5,337 bases of DNA from Flavobacteriales bacterium (GTDB taxonomy: Bacteria; Bacteroidota; Bacteroidia; Flavobacteriales; Crocinitomicaceae), in NCBI GenBank assembly GCA_947375085.1, contig CANCEQ010000225.1, positions 1-5,337 of the forward strand, read 5' to 3'. Each line of letters starts with the position of its first letter. The stretch's first letter is position 1. Positions 1-5,337 of this stretch are shown piece after piece. Made by a program: the position numbers and the translations under genes. Below the pieces are notes generated by a model. The model did no database searches, was not told where the DNA came from, and saw only the letters and a program-made list of their open reading frames with translations.

Positions 1-106
1 CTTTTAAACTATGGTGTTGATCTATTTTGTATTTTTTCTCTTGTTCTTTTTCCTCAAGATCGATACAATGTAATAGATTTTTAATGTGGGGGTGTAATTC
101 TTCCAT
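1..106 (-). CDS. N-terminal fragment of an unidentified protein, cut by the left window edge
   Basis: Reading leftward from an ATG at 106-104, the frame is open to the window edge and encodes 35 residues beginning MEELHPHIKNLL and continuing with a charged stretch rich in Glu and Lys (LEEKEQEKKYKIDQHH). An in-frame TAA lies two codons upstream of the ATG (112-110), so this is the earliest possible ATG in the frame. The segment looks like an amphipathic helix and has no signal peptide. Its start is about 97 bp beyond the stop of the acyltransferase gene on the same strand, and no promoter box is evident in that gap, so it may be reached by read-through past the hairpin at 164-188. The start faintly recalls the short helical lead-in of IGHMBP2/Dna2-like superfamily I helicases of Bacteroidota. 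No helicase motif is inside the window, so that identity is only a guess. Confidence 0.55.
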   Translation of the reverse strand, partial: MEELHPHIKNLLHCIDLEEKEQEKKYKIDQHHSLK

Positions 107-163
107 TCTTTAATTTTGCTTTGAATGGTGGTTGAATTTAGGTGGTAATAATATGGGAACGAA

Positions 164-188
164 TGGTACAGGGCAATACCCTGTACCA
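164..188. terminator. Perfect 10-bp inverted repeat, hairpin or terminator-like, after the acyltransferase gene
   Basis: TGGTACAGGG (164-173) and CCCTGTACCA (179-188) are perfect reverse complements around a 5-base loop, CAATA. The stem has six G/C pairs in ten, which is strong for this AT-rich region. It begins 16 bp past the stop codon of the acyltransferase gene, where a terminator or mRNA 3'-end stabilising hairpin would sit. On the minus strand the stem is followed by ATTCGTTCCCATATTATT, which is not a real U-tract, so classic Rho-independent termination is uncertain. On the plus strand the downstream bases are richer in T (AATTTATTTATTTT) but this runs into the opposing gene. It could instead be a dyad operator for the leftward partial gene. 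Confidence 0.55.
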
Positions 189-203
189 ACGACCACAATT
201 TAT

Positions 204-1484
204 TTATTTTGTATTTCTTTTATCATCTATTTCAACAGTAGCTAATTCTTCAGCTCTGTATGCTCCAGTATCTAATTTTTCTTTTAATTTTTTGAAAGTA
301 TCAATTGTATAATTAACATCTTCCATAGTGTGAGCTGCAGTTGGAATTAAACGCAACATAATAACATCTTTAGGTACAACTGGGTAAATAACAATCGAAC
401 AGAAAATGTTGTAATTTTCACGTAAATCGAATGTTAAATTAGTTGCTTCAGCTAAAGATCCTTTCATGAAAACAGGAGTAACTGGTGAATTAGAATCTCC
501 AATACTGAATCCAGATTCAACTAATCCTTGCTGTAAAGCGTTTGCTATTTTCCAAAGGTTATTTTTTAATTCTGGTTGAGTTCTCAATAATTCTAAACGT
601 TTACGAGCTCCAATAGTTATTGTAATTGGCAATGCTTTCGCAAACATTTGAGAACGCATATTGTATCTGAAATATTCAACGATACTTTCTTCTGCACAAA
701 TAAAACCTCCAATAGAAGCCATTGATTTAGCAAAAGTTCCGAAAAGTACATCTATCTCTCCTTGAATACCTTGTGCTTCACCACATCCTTGTCCTGTTTC
801 ACCTAATGTACCGAATCCGTGAGCATCATCAACAAATAAACGGAAGTTATATTTACCTGATTTACGGAACTCAACGATTTCTTTTAATTTACCTTGATCT
901 CCAGCCATACCGAAAACTCCTTCAGTAATAACTAAAATTCCTCCACCTGTTTGTTCTACCAAACGAGTTGCATGTCCCATTTGTTTATCAAAGCTCTCCA
1001 TATCGTTGTGCTTGAAAACAAATCTTTTTCCTTTATGTAAACGCATACCATCTAGGATACAAGCATGCGCTTCACTATCATAAACAATTACATCATTTCT
1101 ATCTACAAGACAATCAATTGCAGAAACCATACCTTGGTAACCGAAGTTCATCAAGATACAATCTTCTTTTTGCATAAAATCAGCTAATTCATTCTCTAAT
1201 TTTTCATGCTCACTTGTTTGACCTGTCATCATTCTAGCTCCCATTGGGTAAGCTAAACCATATTCTGCTGCTGCATTTTTATCAGCCTCACGTACTTCAG
1301 GATGATTTGCCAATCCAAGATAATTGTTTAATGACCAGATTAAACACTCTTTACCTCTAAAAATCATTTTATTTCCAATTTCACCTTCTAGCTTTGGAAA
1401 TGTAAAATAACCATGAACACCTTTAGAGTACTGACCAATAGGACCTCTATTTTTTCTGATTTTGTCGAATATGTCTTGAGCCAT
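204..1484 (-). CDS. PLP-dependent alpha-oxoamine synthase family acyltransferase (serine palmitoyltransferase / cysteate acyltransferase type)
   Basis: This 426-residue protein belongs to the fold-type I PLP enzymes that condense an acyl thioester with an amino acid and release CO2 (8-amino-7-oxononanoate synthase, glycine C-acetyltransferase, serine palmitoyltransferase). The sequence shows SLNNYLGLANHPEV near residue 51, GARMMTGQTSEHEKLE near 82-96, a His likely stacking on the PLP ring (H140 in DSEAHACILDG), the cofactor-binding Asp and His in FVDDAHGFG (D219, H222) and the Schiff-base Lys K253 in GTFAKSMASIGG. The 34-residue Asp-to-Lys spacing suits the family. There is no signal peptide or membrane span, so it should act in the cytosol or at the inner membrane face. 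In Bacteroidota such enzymes make the long-chain base of sphingolipids (from serine) or of sulfonolipids (from cysteate). Sequence reading alone does not decide the substrate. Biotin synthesis (BioF) is less likely, because no bio gene is adjacent and the N- and C-terminal extensions resemble the lipid enzymes. The start ATG is at 1484-1482, with a Bacteroidota-type -7 box about 70 bp upstream. Confidence 0.9.
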   Translation of the reverse strand: MAQDIFDKIRKNRGPIGQYSKGVHGYFTFPKLEGEIGNKMIFRGKECLIWSLNNYLGLANHPEVREADKNAAAEYGLAYPMGARMMTGQTSEHEKLENELADFMQKEDCILMNFGYQGMVSAIDCLVDRNDVIVYDSEAHACILDGMRLHKGKRFVFKHNDMESFDKQMGHATRLVEQTGGGILVITEGVFGMAGDQGKLKEIVEFRKSGKYNFRLFVDDAHGFGTLGETGQGCGEAQGIQGEIDVLFGTFAKSMASIGGFICAEESIVEYFRYNMRSQMFAKALPITITIGARKRLELLRTQPELKNNLWKIANALQQGLVESGFSIGDSNSPVTPVFMKGSLAEATNLTFDLRENYNIFCSIVIYPVVPKDVIMLRLIPTAAHTMEDVNYTIDTFKKLKEKLDTGAYRAEELATVEIDDKRNTK

Positions 1485-1509
1485 ATTATTTTGTTTTTTT
1501 ATTTAATTA

Positions 1510-1537
1510 AAGAAGTCTTGTTATATTTCAACTTCTT
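1510..1537 (-). other. Imperfect dyad in the leader of the acyltransferase gene
   Basis: AAGAAGT (1510-1516) and ACTTCTT (1531-1537) form a perfect 7-bp inverted repeat with a 14-base spacer. It falls between the putative -7 box (1553-1560) and the start codon at 1484, so it would lie in the 5' untranslated RNA, about 25 bases before the ATG. It could be a weak leader hairpin or a dimeric protein-binding site. A 7-bp AT-rich dyad can also occur by chance in DNA of this composition. Confidence 0.3.
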
Positions 1538-1552
1538 GTGTTAATTCTAATA

Positions 1553-1560
1553 CAAATTTA
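1553..1560 (-). promoter_or_regulatory. Putative Bacteroidota -7 promoter box for the acyltransferase gene
   Basis: On the minus strand these bases read TAAATTTG, an exact match to the TAnnTTTG -7 element of the Bacteroidota primary sigma factor. The expected start of transcription would be near 1546, giving a leader of about 60 bases. No clear TTG or TTTG -33 element is found at the usual 17-23 bp upstream; only a weak ACTTTA is visible near 1579-1584. The rest of the 1485-1644 gap is AT-rich and shows no obvious terminator for the upstream peptidase gene. Confidence 0.45.
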
Positions 1561-1644
1561 GAGAAATTAAGCGATATTTAAAGTATAAAGTTGATATTTT
1601 ATGAACCATTTAATGAACAAGTTTTAACTCTAAAAATCAATCAA

Positions 1645-3000
1645 TTACATATTTCTATCTAACAAATAAAGCATTGAACTAATCGCTGCACACCCCAATT
1701 CTAACTCTCTTTTATTTACACTTTCAAAAACGTCTGATTCTGCATGATGAAAATCAAAGTAGCGTTGTGAATCCGGCACAAAACCAAGTAACATTATTTT
1801 TTCAAATGACTTTTTTAATGGTCCAATATCTACACCTGCAAAACCTTTTTCAAAATGAAGTAAATCATACCCATTCAAATTCTTTCCTATCATCTTTAAG
1901 AACGCTATTTGTTCTATTGACCCGTCACAATCAAAACCTCTTGGTGTAAATCCTCCTCGATCACTTTCTATGGCAGCAATGTGATTTTCTCCCTTTTCTT
2001 TTGACCATTTAGCATAGTCAATTCCTCCTCTATTTCCGTTTTCTTCATTCATAAAAAAAACAACTCTCAAAGTATGTTTGGGCTTGTAATTCAATTCCTT
2101 TAAAATTCGTAATGCTTCCATAGTATGAACGATACCTGCACCATCATCGTGTGCTCCTTCTCCAACGTCCCATGAATCTAAATGTCCACCTACTGTAATA
2201 ATCTCATTCGGTTTTTCATTTCCCTTAATTTCAGCTATTACGTTATAGGAAGTTTCATCTGGAAAAACTCTACAATCTAATTCCATCGAAAATTTAACTT
2301 TCTCTTGCTTTAATAATTTTGAGAGCACTTCAGAATCAAGAGTAGAAATTGCAGCTGATGGAATTTTAGGAACACTATCTAAATAATGCATATATCCTGT
2401 ATAGGGGTGATTATCAATAGGTAATGCAACAGAACGAATTATAACTCCTACAGCTCCTAGTTTTGAAGCTTCTATCGCTCCCTCACCTCTAATGGAATAA
2501 CAACCTCCATAAGCTTTAAATGTATTTACATAAGTTTCTTCCATTGGTTGATTTATAAAAACAATCTTCCCTTCTACTATAGATCTAGAAGCCTTTTGTA
2601 ACTCAATTAACGATTTAAACTCTACGATTTCTGCTTCCAAAAGTCCATTTGTCCCTATCGAACCTCCTAATGCCAAAATATTCATTTTTCGAAGACCTTG
2701 ATTTGAATTAATCCAACCAGATTCTTTTGTTCCTCTTTCCCAATGCGGTACTTTTATCTCTTGTAAATAGACATTATCAAATCCATTTAACCCTAACCTT
2801 TTCTTTCCCCACTGAACTGACATAGCTGCCTCAGAGGACCCAGACAATCTTGCCCCAACATCTTTACATAACGAACGCAAATCTTCGAATGACCTACCTT
2901 TACTTAAAGCCTCATTGTAAATTGACTGAATAAAAATCGAATCTGTATTCTGTGCAAATAAGCTAGAACTAATTAAAACAAAAAAGAAAATAACTTTCAT
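1645..3000 (-). CDS. Exported M28 family metallopeptidase with PA domain (carboxypeptidase Q-like)
   Basis: This is a secreted or periplasmic di-zinc exopeptidase, 451 residues from the chosen start. Numbering below is from the upstream TTG at 3051, which would give 468. The signal peptide is MKVIFFFVLISSSLFAQ (residues 18-34), typical for Bacteroidota. A protease-associated (PA) insert occupies roughly 135-265. The M28 catalytic core follows with all expected metal-site residues: H290 in GGHLDSWD, bridging D302 in AHDDGAG, general base E336 and ligand E337 in MNEENG, D364 in ESDRGG, and a C-terminal His in DFHHAESD (H435 or H436). The order and spacing match carboxypeptidase Q/PGCP-type enzymes, which remove residues from di- and oligopeptides. 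Exact specificity cannot be read from sequence. I chose the ATG at 3000 (alternative ATG at 3009) because the frame's upstream limit at 3051 is a TTG, and starting there would bury the signal peptide behind 17 basic and polar residues. It is complete, looks active, and is transcribed divergently from the gene at 3149. Confidence 0.93.
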   Translation of the reverse strand: MKVIFFFVLISSSLFAQNTDSIFIQSIYNEALSKGRSFEDLRSLCKDVGARLSGSSEAAMSVQWGKKRLGLNGFDNVYLQEIKVPHWERGTKESGWINSNQGLRKMNILALGGSIGTNGLLEAEIVEFKSLIELQKASRSIVEGKIVFINQPMEETYVNTFKAYGGCYSIRGEGAIEASKLGAVGVIIRSVALPIDNHPYTGYMHYLDSVPKIPSAAISTLDSEVLSKLLKQEKVKFSMELDCRVFPDETSYNVIAEIKGNEKPNEIITVGGHLDSWDVGEGAHDDGAGIVHTMEALRILKELNYKPKHTLRVVFFMNEENGNRGGIDYAKWSKEKGENHIAAIESDRGGFTPRGFDCDGSIEQIAFLKMIGKNLNGYDLLHFEKGFAGVDIGPLKKSFEKIMLLGFVPDSQRYFDFHHAESDVFESVNKRELELGCAAISSMLYLLDRNM

Positions 3001-3073
3001 TGAAAACATTTTAGAAAACTTTGGTTTAAAAATAACACATATTTGAGACAATTAATCTAAATGACTTATCCGT

Positions 3074-3104
3074 TTTGTTTCCAAATCTAAAATCGATAAT
3101 TTTT
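3074..3104 (+). promoter_or_regulatory. Putative Bacteroidota promoter for the transglutaminase-like gene
   Basis: A TTTG -33 element at 3074-3077 is followed after 19 bp by TAATTTTT at 3097-3104, which differs from the TAnnTTTG -7 consensus only in the final base. The spacing is right for the Bacteroidota primary sigma factor. The predicted transcript would begin near 3110, giving a leader of roughly 35-40 bases before the ATG at 3149. Confidence 0.5.
3082..3089 (-). promoter_or_regulatory. Putative -7 box for the peptidase gene, inside the divergent promoter
   Basis: On the minus strand these bases read TAGATTTG, an exact TAnnTTTG match. The nearest TTTG on that strand (3123-3120) is about 30 bp away, longer than the usual spacer, so the -33 element is unconvincing. 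If used, the transcript would start near 3075, about 65-75 bases before the preferred start codons at 3009 and 3000. The box lies between the -33 and -7 elements proposed for the opposite strand. Confidence 0.35.
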
Positions 3105-3148
3105 AAATAATAAGTAACTCAAAATGAAATTATTCGTAAGCCGATTGT

Positions 3149-5122
3149 ATGAAGATTTTAATTCTCATTTCTTTATTAACTTTTTCTTTTATCTCGTTTT
3201 CTCAAACAGATAAAGAATATCGATATGTTCCGTTTTTTCAAACTTTAAAAGCAGATAAATTAGCTTATCATTTAACAAAAAACCTTGAATCAGATTCCGA
3301 AAAAGTAGTCGCGATACATAGTTGGATTACCCACAATATTGAATTTGACATAAATCGATGGCTTAGTTTTAACTATTCACCAACCCCTACCAATAGAATT
3401 TTATTCAAACGAAAAGCAATTTCAACTGATTACAGTCGATTATTTAATGAGTTATGTTTATATTCAAATATACAATCAACTACAATTCAAGGATATACAA
3501 AAAACGAATACAGTGATTTATTGGATAAATTTTATTTAGATGAACAAACTTGGAACGCAGTAAAAATCAATCAAAATTGGTATTTAATTGATGCTTGCAT
3601 GGATGCTGGTAAAGTAGAATATTACAAACGTACTTTTGCTGGATATTTCATCTTTGCATTTTCATTAGGAACTAGTGATCGCCTTGTATATAAACCTCAT
3701 TTTTCTTCTCAACCAACAGATAAATACTTTTGTAAAAATGGTTACTTTTTTAAATCAAATCATTTCCCTAATAATCCAATTTGGCAATTAACTAATCCTA
3801 TCTCAACTTTTGAATGTTTTGAAAAAGATAGCTCAAATTATTTCAATTCTTTTGACTCTATAACTTCTAATCAATCAAAGGATGATTTTGATATAACACG
3901 TGAACGATTTATTTCTTCGAATGAAAATCAGAAAGAAATAATTGAAGGAATTGAATCAAACAAAACTAACATTCGAAATAATTACGGCATTGCTAAAGCT
4001 ACTTATCTTTTAGCTTCTGAAAAATTTGAATCATTTAATGTCAATTCTGGTTCTAAAGAAGAAGCTTCGCAAAAAGCTGATTCGATACATAAATTACTTT
4101 CAAATTCAAAAATTTATACGGATACAAATGTCTATTTTTTGAAATTACAAAAGAGTGAATTAATTGCAAAAAACACACAGAAAAAAGAAATTATTACAAA
4201 AGAAAATAAACAACTGATCGCATCAACTGAGAATTCATTAAAGATTTTATCAAGCGGTTTTAAAATTAGTCTTTCAGGAAAAATTAACCTTAAAACAACT
4301 CAACAAAAAAATAAAATCTATAAATATAAAGTTACAAGAAGTAAAAAATTTAAAAACACTGATTTTGGAAAACGAACAAATAGAATAGATTCAGTAAATT
4401 ATGCCAATCGTATTGTATTATTTTCTGATTCAGTTGAATTCGCTAAAAAACAAATTGATTTAAAATTCAATCATTTACAAGAAAAGTTTGATTTATTTAC
4501 ATTTCGGATGGAAGAATACAAAATTCAATCTTCTACAAACGATAAAACTGCAAAACAATTATGTAATTTAAGATTGAAATTTCAAGATGATTTTGACTAC
4601 CCAATACGTAAATTAAAAGATAGTTTAATGCTCAAAAAACTGAAAGATGATTCATTATTAATTGACACCAACAAAATGAGTATTATTTCAAATTTTTATA
4701 GTCAATTTAATACATTAAAGGAAGATTTTGCTATTTACTACAAATACAATACTGCTCTTGAAACTGAATTTTCGAAGTATAAAAAATCAATAAAAGATAA
4801 TTCATATTTAGAATTAAAACACAAAGATGCTATTGATTTATATAGTAAAAACATAAAAGAATTTAACTCAACACTAAAATCATATAAGAAAAAATTTAAG
4901 CAGATTTACAAAATATCAAATCAACAAACAGAACCAACAAAATCTGAAAATCACTCTTACCTTAAAGAACAATTTATTGAATATCAAATGAATGCTATTA
5001 GAGTAAGTTTCATCAATCGACGTTATAAAGAACGATTAAGTGAAAACAAATCGCTTGTAAGTAAAATTTCAAAATTGAATAAGAAACTAGAAAAAGAAAT
5101 TTTGAAAATTAAATTGAAATAA
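3149..5122 (+). CDS. Exported transglutaminase-like protein lacking catalytic Cys and His, with a long lysine-rich helical tail
   Basis: The 657-residue protein starts with the signal peptide MKILILISLLTFSFISFSQ, with cleavage expected around S18-Q19. Residues about 35-155 carry a transglutaminase-like signature: an N-terminal helix ending in VVAIHSWITHNIEFD, then KRKAISTDYSRLFNELC, IQGYTKNEY, and EQTWNAVKINQNWYLIDAC. Family members usually read KxGVCxGYA/DYS at the first position and HAWN at the second. Here the Cys position is Ser (S92) and the His position is Gln (Q133), while the triad Asp (D148) is kept. It is therefore probably not a thiol transglutaminase or protease. From about residue 250 to the end the chain is helix-forming, very rich in Lys, Ser, Asn and Glu, with several coiled-coil-like stretches (around 330-370, 430-460, 470-505, 515-590, 605-657) and no second recognisable domain or sorting signal. 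Base composition is visibly more AT-rich than the flanking conserved genes. The ORF is intact, so it is not a pseudogene by frame. The role is unknown; binding or scaffolding in the periplasm or at the surface is an inference. Confidence 0.8.
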   Translation: MKILILISLLTFSFISFSQTDKEYRYVPFFQTLKADKLAYHLTKNLESDSEKVVAIHSWITHNIEFDINRWLSFNYSPTPTNRILFKRKAISTDYSRLFNELCLYSNIQSTTIQGYTKNEYSDLLDKFYLDEQTWNAVKINQNWYLIDACMDAGKVEYYKRTFAGYFIFAFSLGTSDRLVYKPHFSSQPTDKYFCKNGYFFKSNHFPNNPIWQLTNPISTFECFEKDSSNYFNSFDSITSNQSKDDFDITRERFISSNENQKEIIEGIESNKTNIRNNYGIAKATYLLASEKFESFNVNSGSKEEASQKADSIHKLLSNSKIYTDTNVYFLKLQKSELIAKNTQKKEIITKENKQLIASTENSLKILSSGFKISLSGKINLKTTQQKNKIYKYKVTRSKKFKNTDFGKRTNRIDSVNYANRIVLFSDSVEFAKKQIDLKFNHLQEKFDLFTFRMEEYKIQSSTNDKTAKQLCNLRLKFQDDFDYPIRKLKDSLMLKKLKDDSLLIDTNKMSIISNFYSQFNTLKEDFAIYYKYNTALETEFSKYKKSIKDNSYLELKHKDAIDLYSKNIKEFNSTLKSYKKKFKQIYKISNQQTEPTKSENHSYLKEQFIEYQMNAIRVSFINRRYKERLSENKSLVSKISKLNKKLEKEILKIKLK

Positions 5123-5145
5123 TTAATCGAAGTCGCTTATAGAAC

Positions 5146-5176
5146 TTGCTGTCTTATACTGAAAAAGCTATATTTG
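5146..5176 (+). promoter_or_regulatory. Bacteroidota primary promoter for ychF
   Basis: TATATTTG at 5169-5176 matches the TAnnTTTG -7 consensus exactly. CTTG (5145-5148) provides a TTG -33 core 20 bp upstream. Transcription would begin at about 5183, leaving a very short leader of around 10 bases before the ATG at 5192. The 69-bp gap between the preceding stop and ychF holds nothing else recognisable and no clear terminator hairpin, so read-through from the upstream gene is also possible. Confidence 0.65.
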
Positions 5177-5191
5177 TAAAAAATTGATATA

Positions 5192-5337
5192 ATGGCTTTA
5201 AAATGTGGTATTGTTGGACTTCCTAATGTTGGGAAATCGACTTTGTTTAATTGTTTATCGAATGCAAAAGCTCAATCGGCAAACTTTCCTTTTTGTACAA
5301 TCGAACCAAATGTTGGTACTATTTCAGTTCCAGATCC
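5192..5337 (+). CDS. ychF: Ribosome-associated ATPase YchF (OLA1/EngD family), N-terminal fragment
   Basis: The first 48 codons are present and the gene runs off the right edge. The start [20 protein letters not shown] is the highly conserved N terminus of the YchF/OLA1 subfamily of Obg-like P-loop proteins, with the Walker A motif GLPNVGKST at residues 9-17. It is followed by the family's switch-region pattern [13 protein letters not shown] (about 31-43), where the Thr coordinates the nucleotide-bound magnesium. Family members are cytosolic, prefer ATP to GTP because of a changed G4 motif (beyond this window), bind ribosomes and have been linked to stress and redox responses. Full-length proteins are about 363-367 residues, so only the first eighth is visible. 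The ATG at 5192 fits the family start exactly. Confidence 0.97.
   Translation, partial: MALKCGIVGLPNVGKSTLFNCLSNAKAQSANFPFCTIEPNVGTISVPD

Noticed and set aside
204..1484. Calling the acyltransferase bioF or kbl
   Set aside because: The family fold is shared, but there are no biotin or threonine dehydrogenase genes nearby, and the length and terminal extensions fit the lipid condensing enzymes of Bacteroidota better.
1767..1949. A 60-codon plus-strand open frame
   Set aside because: It lies wholly antisense inside the well-supported M28 peptidase gene, across its conserved catalytic region, and its translation has no recognisable features. It is a shadow of the real gene.
3001..3051. N-terminal extension of the peptidase beginning at 3051
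   Set aside because: The codon at 3051 is TTG, not ATG, and the extension would place 17 residues including lysines before a textbook Bacteroidota signal peptide. ATGs at 3009 and 3000 are better starts.
3149..5122. Pseudogene or frameshifted transglutaminase
   Set aside because: The frame is open for 657 codons with an intact signal peptide and a plausible promoter. The changed catalytic residues are substitutions within otherwise well-kept motifs, not decay.
5123..5191. Terminator after the transglutaminase-like gene
   Set aside because: No stem with a following T-run could be found in the 69-bp gap; the gap is accounted for by the ychF promoter.
1..5337. CRISPR array, insertion sequence, tRNA, rRNA or phage defence cassette
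   Set aside because: Reading both strands showed no regularly spaced repeats, transposase motifs, terminal inverted repeats, tRNA cloverleaf or known defence domains.

Overview
The window is AT-rich DNA from a member of the Bacteroidota, most likely the Flavobacteriales. Four things point there: promoter-like -7 boxes of the form TAnnTTTG, no clear Shine-Dalgarno sequences, signal peptides ending in F-A-Q or F-S-Q, and a serine palmitoyltransferase-type enzyme of the kind these bacteria use for sphingolipids or sulfonolipids. The genus cannot be fixed from the sequence.

Layout, left to right. On the minus strand are the first 35 codons of an unidentified protein that runs off the left edge (1-106). 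A perfect 10-bp hairpin follows in the gap (164-188). Next comes a complete PLP-dependent alpha-oxoamine synthase family acyltransferase (204-1484) with its own leader and promoter-like box, then a complete exported M28-type metallopeptidase with an inserted PA domain, resembling carboxypeptidase Q (1645-3000). A short divergent promoter region (about 3001-3148) separates these from the plus-strand genes. Those are a 657-residue exported protein with a degenerate transglutaminase-like domain and a long lysine-rich helical tail (3149-5122), and the first 48 codons of the ribosome-associated ATPase YchF (from 5192), preceded by a near-perfect Bacteroidota promoter. No stretch longer than 300 bases lacks a gene.

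The genes do not form an obvious pathway. The acyltransferase (membrane lipid synthesis) and YchF (translation) are conserved housekeeping functions. The peptidase and the transglutaminase-like protein are both predicted to be exported and are divergently transcribed from a shared region, so co-regulation is possible but not shown. The most unusual item is the transglutaminase-like protein: the fold signature is clear, but the catalytic Cys and His positions are Ser and Gln, which suggests a non-enzymatic, exported, coiled-coil-bearing protein. I see no CRISPR array, mobile element, tRNA or rRNA, and no clear multi-gene novel system.
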